Source of the DNA: Actinomycetota bacterium
GTDB taxonomy: Bacteria > Actinomycetota > Actinomycetes > Mycobacteriales > Micromonosporaceae
Assembly (NCBI GenBank): GCA_005885115.1
Contig: VAXX01000114.1
Span: 1-10,384 of the forward strand
Direction of reading: 5' to 3'
Length of the DNA stretch: 10,384 nt
Shown: piece after piece, positions 1-5,514 of the stretch
Layout of the letters: the number at the start of each line of letters is the position of its first letter
Position numbering within the stretch: the stretch's first letter is position 1
Notes under the pieces: generated by a model
Told to the model about the DNA's origin: nothing
Database searches by the model: none
Seen by the model: the letters and a program-made list of their open reading frames with translations, nothing else
Program-made: the position numbers and the translations under genes

Positions 1-639
1 GGCCTCCAGCGAGTGGGTCAGCGCCTGGGCCAGCAGGTCACGGAGCTGGGTACCGTGGTCGAGCTGGTCGACGGCGAGCGTCCTACTCTGCCGCACCTGG
101 TCGTTGCGCTCGGTCATGATCTTCTGGAGGGTGATCGCCGCGGCGTCCAGGTCGCCGCAGTTCTCCACCTGGGTCAGCGCCGGACCGAGCTGGGTCCGGC
201 TGGCGCCGCTCGCGTTCAACAACGCGTCGATGGTCGCCGCCTGGCCGCGCCCGTCCGGCGCGGAGCTGACCGTGCTCTGGCCGCCCGGTGCCGTCAGGAC
301 CGGCCGGGGCAGCTTGTGGGTGAGCTTGAGGATCACTCCGGCGCCCGCGGCACTGAGGAAGATGACCGCCAGGACCGCGACCAGCCAGGCCCAGGCCGGC
401 CGGCGGCGGGCCGGCGCGGTGCCCGGTTCGAGCACCTCGTACGGGCCGGCGGGCCAGGGGCCGTGCGGGGTGGCCTGCTGCGGGTCGGTCCAAGCCCCGG
501 GCGGGGCAGCGCCGTACCCGGGGGCGCTGCCGTAGGCGCCCCACGGGGGCGAGCTGTGCGCGAGCGGAAGCTGGGTGCCGCAGCGCGGGCAGAGCGCATG
601 CGCCTGGTCGACGTCCAGGCCACAGGACGGGCAGCGCAT
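1..639 (-). CDS. Zinc-ribbon single-span membrane protein, C-terminus cut by window edge
   Basis: The frame is open from ATG at 639 to the left edge, giving 213 visible residues and no stop. The start is preceded by GGAG five bases upstream. Residues 3-6 and 17-20 form two CxxC knuckles (CPSCG and CPRCG), a short zinc ribbon at the extreme N-terminus. A Pro/Gly/Tyr-rich cytoplasmic stretch follows (about 25-78), then one hydrophobic span (about 82-105, flanked by RRR) and an extracytoplasmic alpha-helical region (about 125 onward) with the isolated Cys161. This zinc ribbon, linker, TM and outer-domain plan is common in uncharacterised actinobacterial proteins. I do not recognise a named family for the outer domain and assign no function. 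The gene is transcribed divergently from the yidD-like gene across a 90-bp gap. It is certainly coding, given the codon pattern, start site and domain order; its role is unknown. Confidence 0.85.
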   Translation of the reverse strand, partial: MRCPSCGLDVDQAHALCPRCGTQLPLAHSSPPWGAYGSAPGYGAAPPGAWTDPQQATPHGPWPAGPYEVLEPGTAPARRRPAWAWLVAVLAVIFLSAAGAGVILKLTHKLPRPVLTAPGGQSTVSSAPDGRGQAATIDALLNASGASRTQLGPALTQVENCGDLDAAAITLQKIMTERNDQVRQSRTLAVDQLDHGTQLRDLLAQALTHSLEA

Positions 640-729
640 CGGCACTCCGCGGGGTTGTCGAGAGGACCGATCGTACCGGCGTGACCGCGACCCCGGTTAC
701 CCTGAGTCCGACGAGGGTAGGAGGGGCCG
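640..729. promoter_or_regulatory. Divergent intergenic region between zinc-ribbon gene and yidD-like gene
   Basis: This 90-bp gap lies between two divergent starts, so it must carry a promoter in each direction unless one gene is leaderless. A ribosome site AGGAGG sits at 719-724 for the plus-strand gene and a GGAG precedes the minus-strand ATG. I could not pick convincing -35/-10 hexamers; GTTACCCT near 694-701 is a weak -10 candidate for the plus strand. Confidence 0.35.
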
Positions 730-1197
730 ATGGGACCTGGCTACGACCCGTACCCCCCGTACGGCCGCGGACCCCGCCGCCTGGGCCGCGGCCGGCGCCG
801 GCCGGTCGTCACCGGCGGGGGCGGCGCCTGCTGGCGGGACGCCTGCCTGCTGGAGACCGGCTGCTGCGTCGGCGAGGCGATCAGCGACAACTGCCTCATC
901 GCCACCGTCCTGCTGCTGCCGCGGTTCCTCGGCGCGCTGAACAGCGGCGGTCGCGGCGGCGCCGACCGGATGGTGGCGGCGATCCGGGTGTATCAGCGGG
1001 AGATCAGCGCGTACCGGCCGCCCGTCTGCCGGTTCGAGCCGAGCTGCTCGCGGTACGCGGTCGAGGCGCTCCAGACGCACGGAGCCTGGCGGGGAAGCTG
1101 GTTGGCGCTCCAGCGGCTGGCCCGGTGCCGGCCCGGTGGACGCCGCGGCGCCGATCCGGTGCCGGCGAGGGTACTGGGGGGATTGACGGTCGGGTAG
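730..1197 (+). CDS. yidD: YidD-family membrane protein insertion efficiency factor with Cys-rich N-terminal extension
   Basis: YidD proteins are small membrane-associated factors that assist the YidC/Sec route of inner-membrane protein insertion. The C-terminal part (about residues 78-147 of 155) carries the family signature: an amphipathic helix ([13 protein letters not shown]), then [17 protein letters not shown], then [17 protein letters not shown], and finally a GADPVP ending. The conserved Cys100, Cys106 and Cys133 are present. The start is supported by AGGAGG at 719-724. Most family members are about 70-90 residues. Here an extra N-terminal part of about 75 residues is Gly/Arg/Tyr-rich and then has five cysteines (34, 39, 45, 46, 55) before a hydrophobic patch (57-70). 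The usual partners rnpA, yidC and rpmH are absent, so this is probably a second, stand-alone copy. It lies 51 bp before the next gene and may be co-transcribed with it. The family call is firm; the function of the extension is unknown. Confidence 0.9.
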   Translation: MGPGYDPYPPYGRGPRRLGRGRRRPVVTGGGGACWRDACLLETGCCVGEAISDNCLIATVLLLPRFLGALNSGGRGGADRMVAAIRVYQREISAYRPPVCRFEPSCSRYAVEALQTHGAWRGSWLALQRLARCRPGGRRGADPVPARVLGGLTVG

Positions 1198-1248
1198 CGG
1201 GCGGCGATCATCCTGAACCATACGCAGGTCGGACTCCAGGAGGTTGTC

Positions 1249-1797
1249 ATGACCGCACCCGCCGTGACGAAGCGTCCCGCGCTGTTCCTCGTACCGCTCG
1301 CCGTCGGGGCCGTGGTATCGGTCGCGCTCGGCGTGTACGGCAACGTACATACGCCGACCGGGCATCCGCTGTTCTACCACCCGTTCAGTTCGATGTTCGC
1401 GATGAAGGTCTGGCTGACCGCCGTGGCGCTCCTACTGGCGCTGGTCCAGTTGGTCACCGCGCTGTGGATGTACGGCAAGCTCGGGGTACGGGCTCCGGGC
1501 TGGGCCGGCCGGCTGCACAAGACGACCGGTACCCTCGCCTTCCTGGTCACCCTCCCGGTGGCCTTCCACTGCCTGTGGGCGCTGGGCTTCCAGCGCGCCG
1601 ACGCCCGGGTACTCGCGCACTCGCTGCTCGGCTGCATCTTCTACGGCGCGTTCGTGGCCAAGGTGCTGACCCTGCACACCAAGCGGCTACCCGGCTGGGC
1701 ACTGCCCTGGATCGGCGGGGCACTGTTCACCGCCCTGACCGGGGTCGGGCTCACCAGCGCCGTGTGGTACTTCGGCACCATCGGCATACCAAAATAG
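1249..1797 (+). CDS. DUF6529-like multi-span membrane protein, possible b-type heme binder
   Basis: This is a 182-residue integral membrane protein with about five hydrophobic spans (roughly 11-32, 54-75, 92-113, 122-141, 153-176). The start at 1249 has a strong AGGAGG at 1238-1243. I read it as the actinobacterial DUF6529 type; this rests on remembered sequence style, not a search. Histidines 90, 107, 124 and 143 lie at or near the ends of the third and fourth spans. His90 to His107 is 17 residues and His124 to His143 is 19, a layout resembling bis-histidine heme ligation in cytochrome b561-like four-helix bundles. A heme/electron-transfer role is therefore plausible but inferred. His34, His39 and His44 cluster in the first external loop and could bind metal. 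The gene follows yidD by 51 bp and ends just before a strong hairpin terminator. Confidence 0.8.
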   Translation: MTAPAVTKRPALFLVPLAVGAVVSVALGVYGNVHTPTGHPLFYHPFSSMFAMKVWLTAVALLLALVQLVTALWMYGKLGVRAPGWAGRLHKTTGTLAFLVTLPVAFHCLWALGFQRADARVLAHSLLGCIFYGAFVAKVLTLHTKRLPGWALPWIGGALFTALTGVGLTSAVWYFGTIGIPK

Positions 1798-1809
1798 GTT
1801 CTGCTGTTT

Positions 1810-1848
1810 CGTGGTGGCCCGGCCCGCGGCGCGAGCCGGGCCACCACG
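1810..1848. terminator. Bidirectional hairpin terminator between convergent genes
   Basis: A perfect 14-bp inverted repeat (1810-1823 with 1835-1848) encloses an 11-base GC-rich loop. It starts 13 bp after the DUF6529-like stop and ends 3 bp before the BNR gene stop, exactly where a shared terminator for two convergent transcripts is expected. GTTT follows on the plus strand; there is no long U-tract, which is usual in actinomycetes. Confidence 0.85.
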
Positions 1849-1851
1849 CGT

Positions 1852-3327
1852 TTACCGGGCGGTCAGTACCGCGCGCGAGCCGGCGGCGGTGGTGACCGCC
1901 GTGGTGGAGCTGCGCACGGTGCCGCCGGCCACCGCCAGCGGGCCGGCGGTGTACATCGCCTCGTCGAAGGCTTTCCCGTTGGTCGGGGTCCGGCCGACGG
2001 CGAAGATGGCGACGGCCCTACCGGAGACGATCGAGCAGGAGATGTAGTCGCCGACCATCCGGCCCTGGCTGGTGTTGGCGATCAGGTTCAGCGCGAACCC
2101 GGGGACGATCGTCTGCGCCGCGCTCCAACTGGTACCGCCGTTGGTCGAGGAGATGTACCCGACCGACAGCCGGCAACTGGACGAGGAGCACCCGGCGACC
2201 GGGTAGAAGTAGTAGTACAGGCCGATGTGCGCGGTCGAGCCCGAGGTGGCCTTGTCCACGCCGATGCCCGGGATGAAGTGGTCCACGCCCGAGGTGGTCG
2301 CGTCGATCGGTACCCGCTTGACCGCGCTCCAGGTGGTGCCGTCGGTGGACGTCGAGTACACGATGTCGTTGGCCGGGCAGCCGGACCGGAACCGGCAGTC
2401 CTCCCAGGCGACGTAGACCTTGCCGGAGCCGTCGATCTCGGCCGAGGGCAGACCCTCGCCGTCCCGCAGCCCGCCGGCCACCCCGTGCGACTGCACCGTG
2501 GCCACGAGCACGGTGGAGGTCCAGGAGGTACCGCCGTTGGTCGAGCGGAACGACCGGATCGCGCCGCCGTTGCCCGAGTACGGGACGACCACGGTGCCGT
2601 TGGGGTTCACCAGTGGCTGCCCGCCGAGCCCTTTGGGCGTACCGGACGGGGAGATCGGCGCCGACCAGTGCGCGCCGCCGTCGGTGGAGCGCGACATCAC
2701 GATCCGGTTGCCGCTGGACGTGACGTCCACCTCGACGTAGCACGTACCGAAGAACGCGCTCGTGCTCGTGTCGTCGCAGACGATCCACTCCTTGTCGTAC
2801 CCCCGTCCGTCAAAACCCACGGCCCGCACCGGGTTCTGCCAGGTGAGCCCGTTCGCGGACCGGCTGACAGTGACCCCGAGGGCGCTGCCGCCGGCCGAGA
2901 TGGCCAGCCCGGCGATCATCCACGTCCCGTGTCTGGCGTCGAAGGCGACGGCCGGGTCGCTGACCCGGCCGAAGCTGCCGCCGCCCTGGAACGTGGTGAT
3001 GCCCGGCAGCATCCCGGAGGTCCACGTGGTGCCGCCGTTGGTGGAGGTGTCGAAGGAGATGTCCGAGGCGCCGCCGCTGGCGAACCGGCCGACCTGGGAC
3101 GAGGCGACGATGGTGTTGCCGAAGGCGAAGGTGTCCGGTTCGACCTCGGTGGCGTGCTGGCTGCCGCTGTTGGTGAAGGGGTCGGTGCTGACCCGCGTCA
3201 GGACGGGCGACGCGGCCGCGGCCAGCGGCGCCGCCGAGCCCGGTGAGGCGGCCAGGACGACGGCCGCGCCGGCCAGCGCGAGCGTCGCGCCGCCGGCCAA
3301 CAGGATTCTGGGTACGGAGGTACGCAT
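1852..3327 (-). CDS. Secreted BNR/Asp-box beta-propeller (sialidase-like fold)
   Basis: The protein is 491 residues from ATG 3327. I prefer that ATG over the in-frame GTG at 3345 because GGAAGG sits six bases before it and the signal peptide then begins normally (MRTSVPRILLAGG, hydrophobic to about 33, cleavage near GSAA). Asp-box motifs of the S-T-x-G-G-x-x-W type occur at about 95-102, 214-221, 262-269, 327-333 and 394-401, and a degenerate one (SANGLTW) at 157-163. Six blades fit a six-bladed sialidase-type propeller. Databases usually label such proteins exo-alpha-sialidase, but I see no FRIP/YRIP arginine motif near the N-terminus and cannot place the arginine triad. Hydrolysis of sialic acid is therefore unproven; it may bind or cleave another glycan. 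Paired cysteines in the propeller suggest disulfides and export. The GH46 gene lies 128 bp upstream on the same strand. Confidence 0.85.
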   Translation of the reverse strand: MRTSVPRILLAGGATLALAGAAVVLAASPGSAAPLAAAASPVLTRVSTDPFTNSGSQHATEVEPDTFAFGNTIVASSQVGRFASGGASDISFDTSTNGGTTWTSGMLPGITTFQGGGSFGRVSDPAVAFDARHGTWMIAGLAISAGGSALGVTVSRSANGLTWQNPVRAVGFDGRGYDKEWIVCDDTSTSAFFGTCYVEVDVTSSGNRIVMSRSTDGGAHWSAPISPSGTPKGLGGQPLVNPNGTVVVPYSGNGGAIRSFRSTNGGTSWTSTVLVATVQSHGVAGGLRDGEGLPSAEIDGSGKVYVAWEDCRFRSGCPANDIVYSTSTDGTTWSAVKRVPIDATTSGVDHFIPGIGVDKATSGSTAHIGLYYYFYPVAGCSSSSCRLSVGYISSTNGGTSWSAAQTIVPGFALNLIANTSQGRMVGDYISCSIVSGRAVAIFAVGRTPTNGKAFDEAMYTAGPLAVAGGTVRSSTTAVTTAAGSRAVLTAR

Positions 3328-3350
3328 GGCGGTCCTTCCGTTCACATGAC

Positions 3351-3366
3351 CGATGGATACCTATCG
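3351..3366. promoter_or_regulatory. Candidate operator: imperfect palindrome upstream of BNR gene
   Basis: CGATGGATACCTATCG matches its own reverse complement at 12 of 16 positions and lies 24-39 bp before the chosen ATG. On the minus strand the same stretch contains TAGGTAT, a plausible -10 element, so a bound regulator would cover the promoter. No matching site was found elsewhere in the window. Confidence 0.25.
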
Positions 3367-3383
3367 ATCGTGCTCCGCCCGCC

Positions 3384-3405
3384 CCAAGCGGGGCAATCCC
3401 CTTGG
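3384..3405 (-). terminator. Weak hairpin between chitosanase and BNR genes
   Basis: On the minus strand CCAAGGGG pairs with CCCC-GC-TTGG (eight pairs, 2-base bulge, 4-base loop). It lies about 50 bp after the chitosanase stop and is not followed by U residues. It may be a partial terminator or an mRNA-processing hairpin separating the two genes. A second small hairpin (AACGG/CCGTT, 3439-3454) abuts the chitosanase stop. Confidence 0.35.
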
Positions 3406-3455
3406 TCCCCTAGTCGGTACCCTCGCTTCACCATCACCAACGGCGCTCACCGTTC

Positions 3456-4424
3456 CTAGGACAGAATCTGGTACGGGTCCCCGTACACGTGCCACCGCAG
3501 CGGTACGTTCAGGTCGACGTTGCGCTGCTGGACGAAGACCCGCTGTTCGGTGTCGACCCGGCTGGTGTCGTCGTGGGCCGCCTCGGTCTTCATCGCCGCC
3601 TTGCGGGCGTCGAGGAAGGCATTGAGGTAGGTCACCAGATCCCCGCCCTGCGCCGGGGTCTTCGCGTGTTTCATGGCGGTGGCCCGGATCCCGCCGAAGC
3701 TGGTCGAGTCGTTGCCGGGGCCGTGCATGACGATCGCGTCGTAGTAGATGAACTGGCCCAGCGCCGGTAGCCCGTCGGCCTTGGCCTGGGATACCGCCGG
3801 GTTGAAGTACACCCGGTCCCGCTCGTCGTTCTGCGCCTGCTGGAACACCGGATCGCCGGCCGCGGCCTTCCAGTCGTTGACATAGTTGGGGTCCAGCCCG
3901 GTGTGCGACGAGGAACCGTTGACCCGGCGCAGCGCCGGCAGGTACTTGGCGAGCACGTTGTTCGGCTTGCGTTTGGCGTACAGGGTGACCAGGTCGAGCA
4001 TGTCGCCGGTACCCGAGCAGAAGCCGATGATCCCGGCCGTGTACCCGCGCCCGTCGTGGATGTCCTGGATGTAGCGGTACTGGGCCTTCCAGTTCAGCGA
4101 GGAGTTCTCGGCGCTGGAGACCAGCTCCATCGCGATCTCCTTCTTGCGCGGGTCGGTCAGGTCGGCGTGCGTACCACCGGCGACCGGTACCGGCGCCCCG
4201 GAACTCGGCCGGACGCCGCGACCCGGGGACGGGCCCGGACTCGCGCTCGTACCGTCGTCGGGGTTCGGCCCGTCGTCGGTACCCGTCGGGTCGGCGGCGA
4301 CGGTGTCCTGTGCCTGCGGCGACCCGGTGCTCTTGTGCGGACCGGTGGTGGCCATCAGCAGCGCGACCACGATGGCGAGCACAACGACCCCGCCCAGCCC
4401 GAGCAGCCAGCCATTCCTCCGCAC
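3456..4424 (-). CDS. csn: GH46 endo-chitosanase with N-terminal membrane anchor and long linker
   Basis: GH46 enzymes cut beta-1,4 bonds in chitosan with inversion. Residues about 89-322 of 322 closely match the Streptomyces N174-type chitosanase as I remember it: EIAMELVSSAENSS, DGRGYTAGIIGFCSGTGDM, VFQQAQNDERDRVYF, YYDAIVMHGPG, AAHDDTSRVDTEQRVF and YGDPY near the C-terminus. The catalytic pair (Glu22 and Asp40 in N174) corresponds to Glu106 (SSAENSS) and Asp124 (HDGRGYT), with the same 18-residue spacing. The start is GTG 4424, backed by GGAGG seven bases upstream. The N-terminus has an uninterrupted hydrophobic span (about 7-26) without a clear AxA cleavage site. About 60 residues rich in Pro, Ser, Gly and Asp follow before the domain. 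This suggests a tethered, cell-surface enzyme, whereas many GH46 enzymes are released. It is complete, with all key residues present. Confidence 0.97.
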   Translation of the reverse strand: MRRNGWLLGLGGVVVLAIVVALLMATTGPHKSTGSPQAQDTVAADPTGTDDGPNPDDGTSASPGPSPGRGVRPSSGAPVPVAGGTHADLTDPRKKEIAMELVSSAENSSLNWKAQYRYIQDIHDGRGYTAGIIGFCSGTGDMLDLVTLYAKRKPNNVLAKYLPALRRVNGSSSHTGLDPNYVNDWKAAAGDPVFQQAQNDERDRVYFNPAVSQAKADGLPALGQFIYYDAIVMHGPGNDSTSFGGIRATAMKHAKTPAQGGDLVTYLNAFLDARKAAMKTEAAHDDTSRVDTEQRVFVQQRNVDLNVPLRWHVYGDPYQILS

Positions 4425-4477
4425 CGCACACCCTCCGTTCCACCAGCGGACCGCGGCGCTCCGACCATTCCACCGAA

Positions 4478-4490
4478 GGTTGTGTCAACC
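4478..4490 (-). promoter_or_regulatory. Candidate chitosanase promoter/operator: GGTTG-ACA-CAACC palindrome with TTGACA
   Basis: On the minus strand, 54-66 bp upstream of the chitosanase GTG, GGTTGACACAACC is a perfect 5-bp-arm palindrome. It contains a consensus TTGACA (-35) at 4488-4483. No good -10 hexamer lies 16-18 bp downstream, so the TTGACA may be fortuitous, or the promoter may need an activator. It does not resemble the CsnR-type operator remembered for Streptomyces chitosanase genes. Confidence 0.35.
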
Positions 4491-4496
4491 GTTCGA

Positions 4497-4533
4497 CGGT
4501 GACGGGGCGCCGGGGAACGGCGCCCCGTCACCG
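4497..4533 (-). terminator. Strong hairpin terminator after the anti-sigma-like gene
   Basis: A perfect 16-bp GC-rich inverted repeat (4497-4512 with 4518-4533) has a 5-base loop. It begins 18 bp after the stop of the minus-strand gene at 4552-5313 and lies upstream of the chitosanase promoter region. It should insulate the chitosanase from read-through. No U-tract follows. Confidence 0.85.
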
Positions 4534-4551
4534 GACCCGGTGGGCCGGGGG

Positions 4552-5313
4552 TCAGGAGGGCTTCGGGCTCGGGTGCCGGGTCGGGGTCGGCGTCGGTCGC
4601 TGGCTGCTACCCGGATGCGTCTGCGTGGGCGAGGCCGAGGCGTGCTTGGTCGAGGTCGGCTTCGGCGACCGGCTCGGTGACGGCGACGTCGCCGGCCGGC
4701 CGAGGATGCCGTCGCACAGCGCCGGGATCTGGTCGTCGCCGCCGGCCGCCGCACTCAGCAACTGCACGACGCCCGGGTCGGCCGATTGGGCGGACTGGCC
4801 CTGCTGCGCCCGCCAGGCCCGGCACAACCCGACCAGGGCGGTGCCGGAGAGATTGGACGGCGAGGGGCTGGGCGACGGCGTGGTCGTCGGCTGGGCCGAC
4901 CGGGACGGCCGCGGCGCCGGGGTGGCCGGCGGATCGGCATCGGGTACGGGCACCCCCAGCGCCGACAGGAGCCCGTGCGCCCCGTGCTGTACCTCGGCGG
5001 GCAGGTTCCCGGTGCTGGCCGCCAGCGCCGTCCCGCCCAACAGCAGTACGGCCGCCACGCTGGCGACCTTGACCGCCACCGCCCGGGATACCGCGCCCAG
5101 CCGGGAGTACCGGCGCTGTCCCGCCGCCTCCGACCGGTACGCCGTGGCCATGGCCCGGACCATCGTCTCGTGTCCGGCCAGCTCCTGCGCCGACGGTGGG
5201 GCCGCGGCCTGGCGGAGCAGCCGAACCAGGCCAGCCTGCTCGGCAACGGGAGCCCCGGAGAGGATCCGTTCCGCCGTGCCGCGCCCGATGCGTCGTATCC
5301 GTCTAATACCCAT
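4552..5313 (-). CDS. Orphan anti-sigma-like single-span membrane protein
   Basis: From ATG 5313 the protein is 253 residues. The frame is open upstream to 5472, but that part is low-quality sequence crossing the regulatory region. The cytoplasmic N-terminal helical part (about 1-76; RGTAERIL, LVRLLRQAAAPPSAQELAGHE, AMATAYRS) is followed by one TM span (about 78-99). Outside are a short conserved-looking segment (GNLPAEVQHGAHGLLSALGVPVP), a Pro/Ser/Thr linker, a small domain with Cys164 and Cys200 (LVGLCRAW, PALCDGIL) that may form a disulfide, and a 45-residue Ser/Pro/Thr tail. The layout matches actinobacterial membrane proteins often encoded after ECF sigma factors, which suggests an anti-sigma or sensor role. 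Here no sigma gene is adjacent. No proper ribosome site lies close to the ATG, so the mRNA may be leaderless. The first codons are rare ones (ATT, AGA, ATA, CGA). Function is inferred only. Confidence 0.75.
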   Translation of the reverse strand: MGIRRIRRIGRGTAERILSGAPVAEQAGLVRLLRQAAAPPSAQELAGHETMVRAMATAYRSEAAGQRRYSRLGAVSRAVAVKVASVAAVLLLGGTALAASTGNLPAEVQHGAHGLLSALGVPVPDADPPATPAPRPSRSAQPTTTPSPSPSPSNLSGTALVGLCRAWRAQQGQSAQSADPGVVQLLSAAAGGDDQIPALCDGILGRPATSPSPSRSPKPTSTKHASASPTQTHPGSSQRPTPTPTRHPSPKPS

Positions 5314-5344
5314 CGCGCACAAAGGAGCGCTCCAGAGCCTCGCA

Positions 5345-5402
5345 GCGTTACACCTGCCGCCCACTTCCGCCGGACGAAATCCGCTCAGCCGGGGTGTAAC
5401 GC
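5345..5402. repeat. Long-gap inverted repeat GCGTTACACC / GGTGTAACGC
   Basis: Two perfect 10-bp arms (5345-5354, 5393-5402) are separated by 38 bp. Read outward toward each gene, both arms give GGTGTAACGC. The minus-strand arm ends 31 bp before ATG 5313, which is -35-like spacing if that mRNA is leaderless. The arms may be paired -35 elements of two divergent promoters, or a two-site operator. Confidence 0.55.
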
Positions 5403-5458
5403 CAGAGATCGGCGCCTCGCTATATCGGCGCCCGTCTTTTTCCCCAAACCCGACCCGT

Positions 5459-5490
5459 GCCGCGGGACCCACCCCCGGATGTCCCGCGGC
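5459..5490 (+). promoter_or_regulatory. Leader hairpin upstream of the beta-helix gene ribosome site
   Basis: GCCGCGGGAC (5459-5468) and GTCCCGCGGC (5481-5490) form a perfect 10-bp stem with a 12-base loop. It ends 14 bp before the AGGAGG at 5505-5510. Its position suggests a 5'-UTR element that could stabilise the mRNA or attenuate the downstream gene. No known riboswitch class is recognised. Confidence 0.5.
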
Positions 5491-5514
5491 CGCCCCATAC
5501 TTCCAGGAGGCCAG

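Larger units (their letters stand above)
5314..5514. promoter_or_regulatory. Divergent regulatory region between anti-sigma-like and beta-helix genes
   Basis: This 201-bp gap is locally AT-richer than its surroundings and holds three kinds of structure. There is a 10-bp inverted repeat pair (5345-5354 and 5393-5402). A 9-bp direct repeat ATCGGCGCC occurs twice 16 bp apart (5408-5416 and 5424-5432), flanking CTATAT. A hairpin lies at 5459-5490 just before the plus-strand ribosome site. It must contain both divergent promoters. Confidence 0.7.

Noticed and set aside
681..1895. 404-codon plus-strand frame spanning yidD and the DUF6529-like gene
   Set aside because: It crosses two recognisable genes in another frame and runs through the terminator hairpin; composition is that of an out-of-frame reading.
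2227..3246. Long plus-strand open frame opposite the BNR gene
   Set aside because: It is antisense to a gene with a signal peptide and Asp boxes. Its translation is Gly/Arg/Val-rich without motifs, typical of an opposite-strand shadow in GC-rich DNA.
3361..4488. Second minus-strand frame of 375 codons over the chitosanase
   Set aside because: It is Arg/Gly/Pro-rich with no motif, and the other frame encodes a near-perfect GH46 domain.
4483..4488. TTGACA as a confident housekeeping promoter for the chitosanase
   Set aside because: No acceptable -10 hexamer lies 16-18 bp downstream, so it is kept only as a candidate regulatory site.
5314..5472. Upstream extension of the anti-sigma-like frame
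   Set aside because: It contains the inverted repeat and direct repeats and has no helix-bundle-like sequence. The conserved-looking part begins after ATG 5313.
4786..5514. Upstream extension of the beta-helix frame
   Set aside because: It overlaps the anti-sigma-like gene and the regulatory region. A signal peptide and an AGGAGG site mark the true start at 5515.
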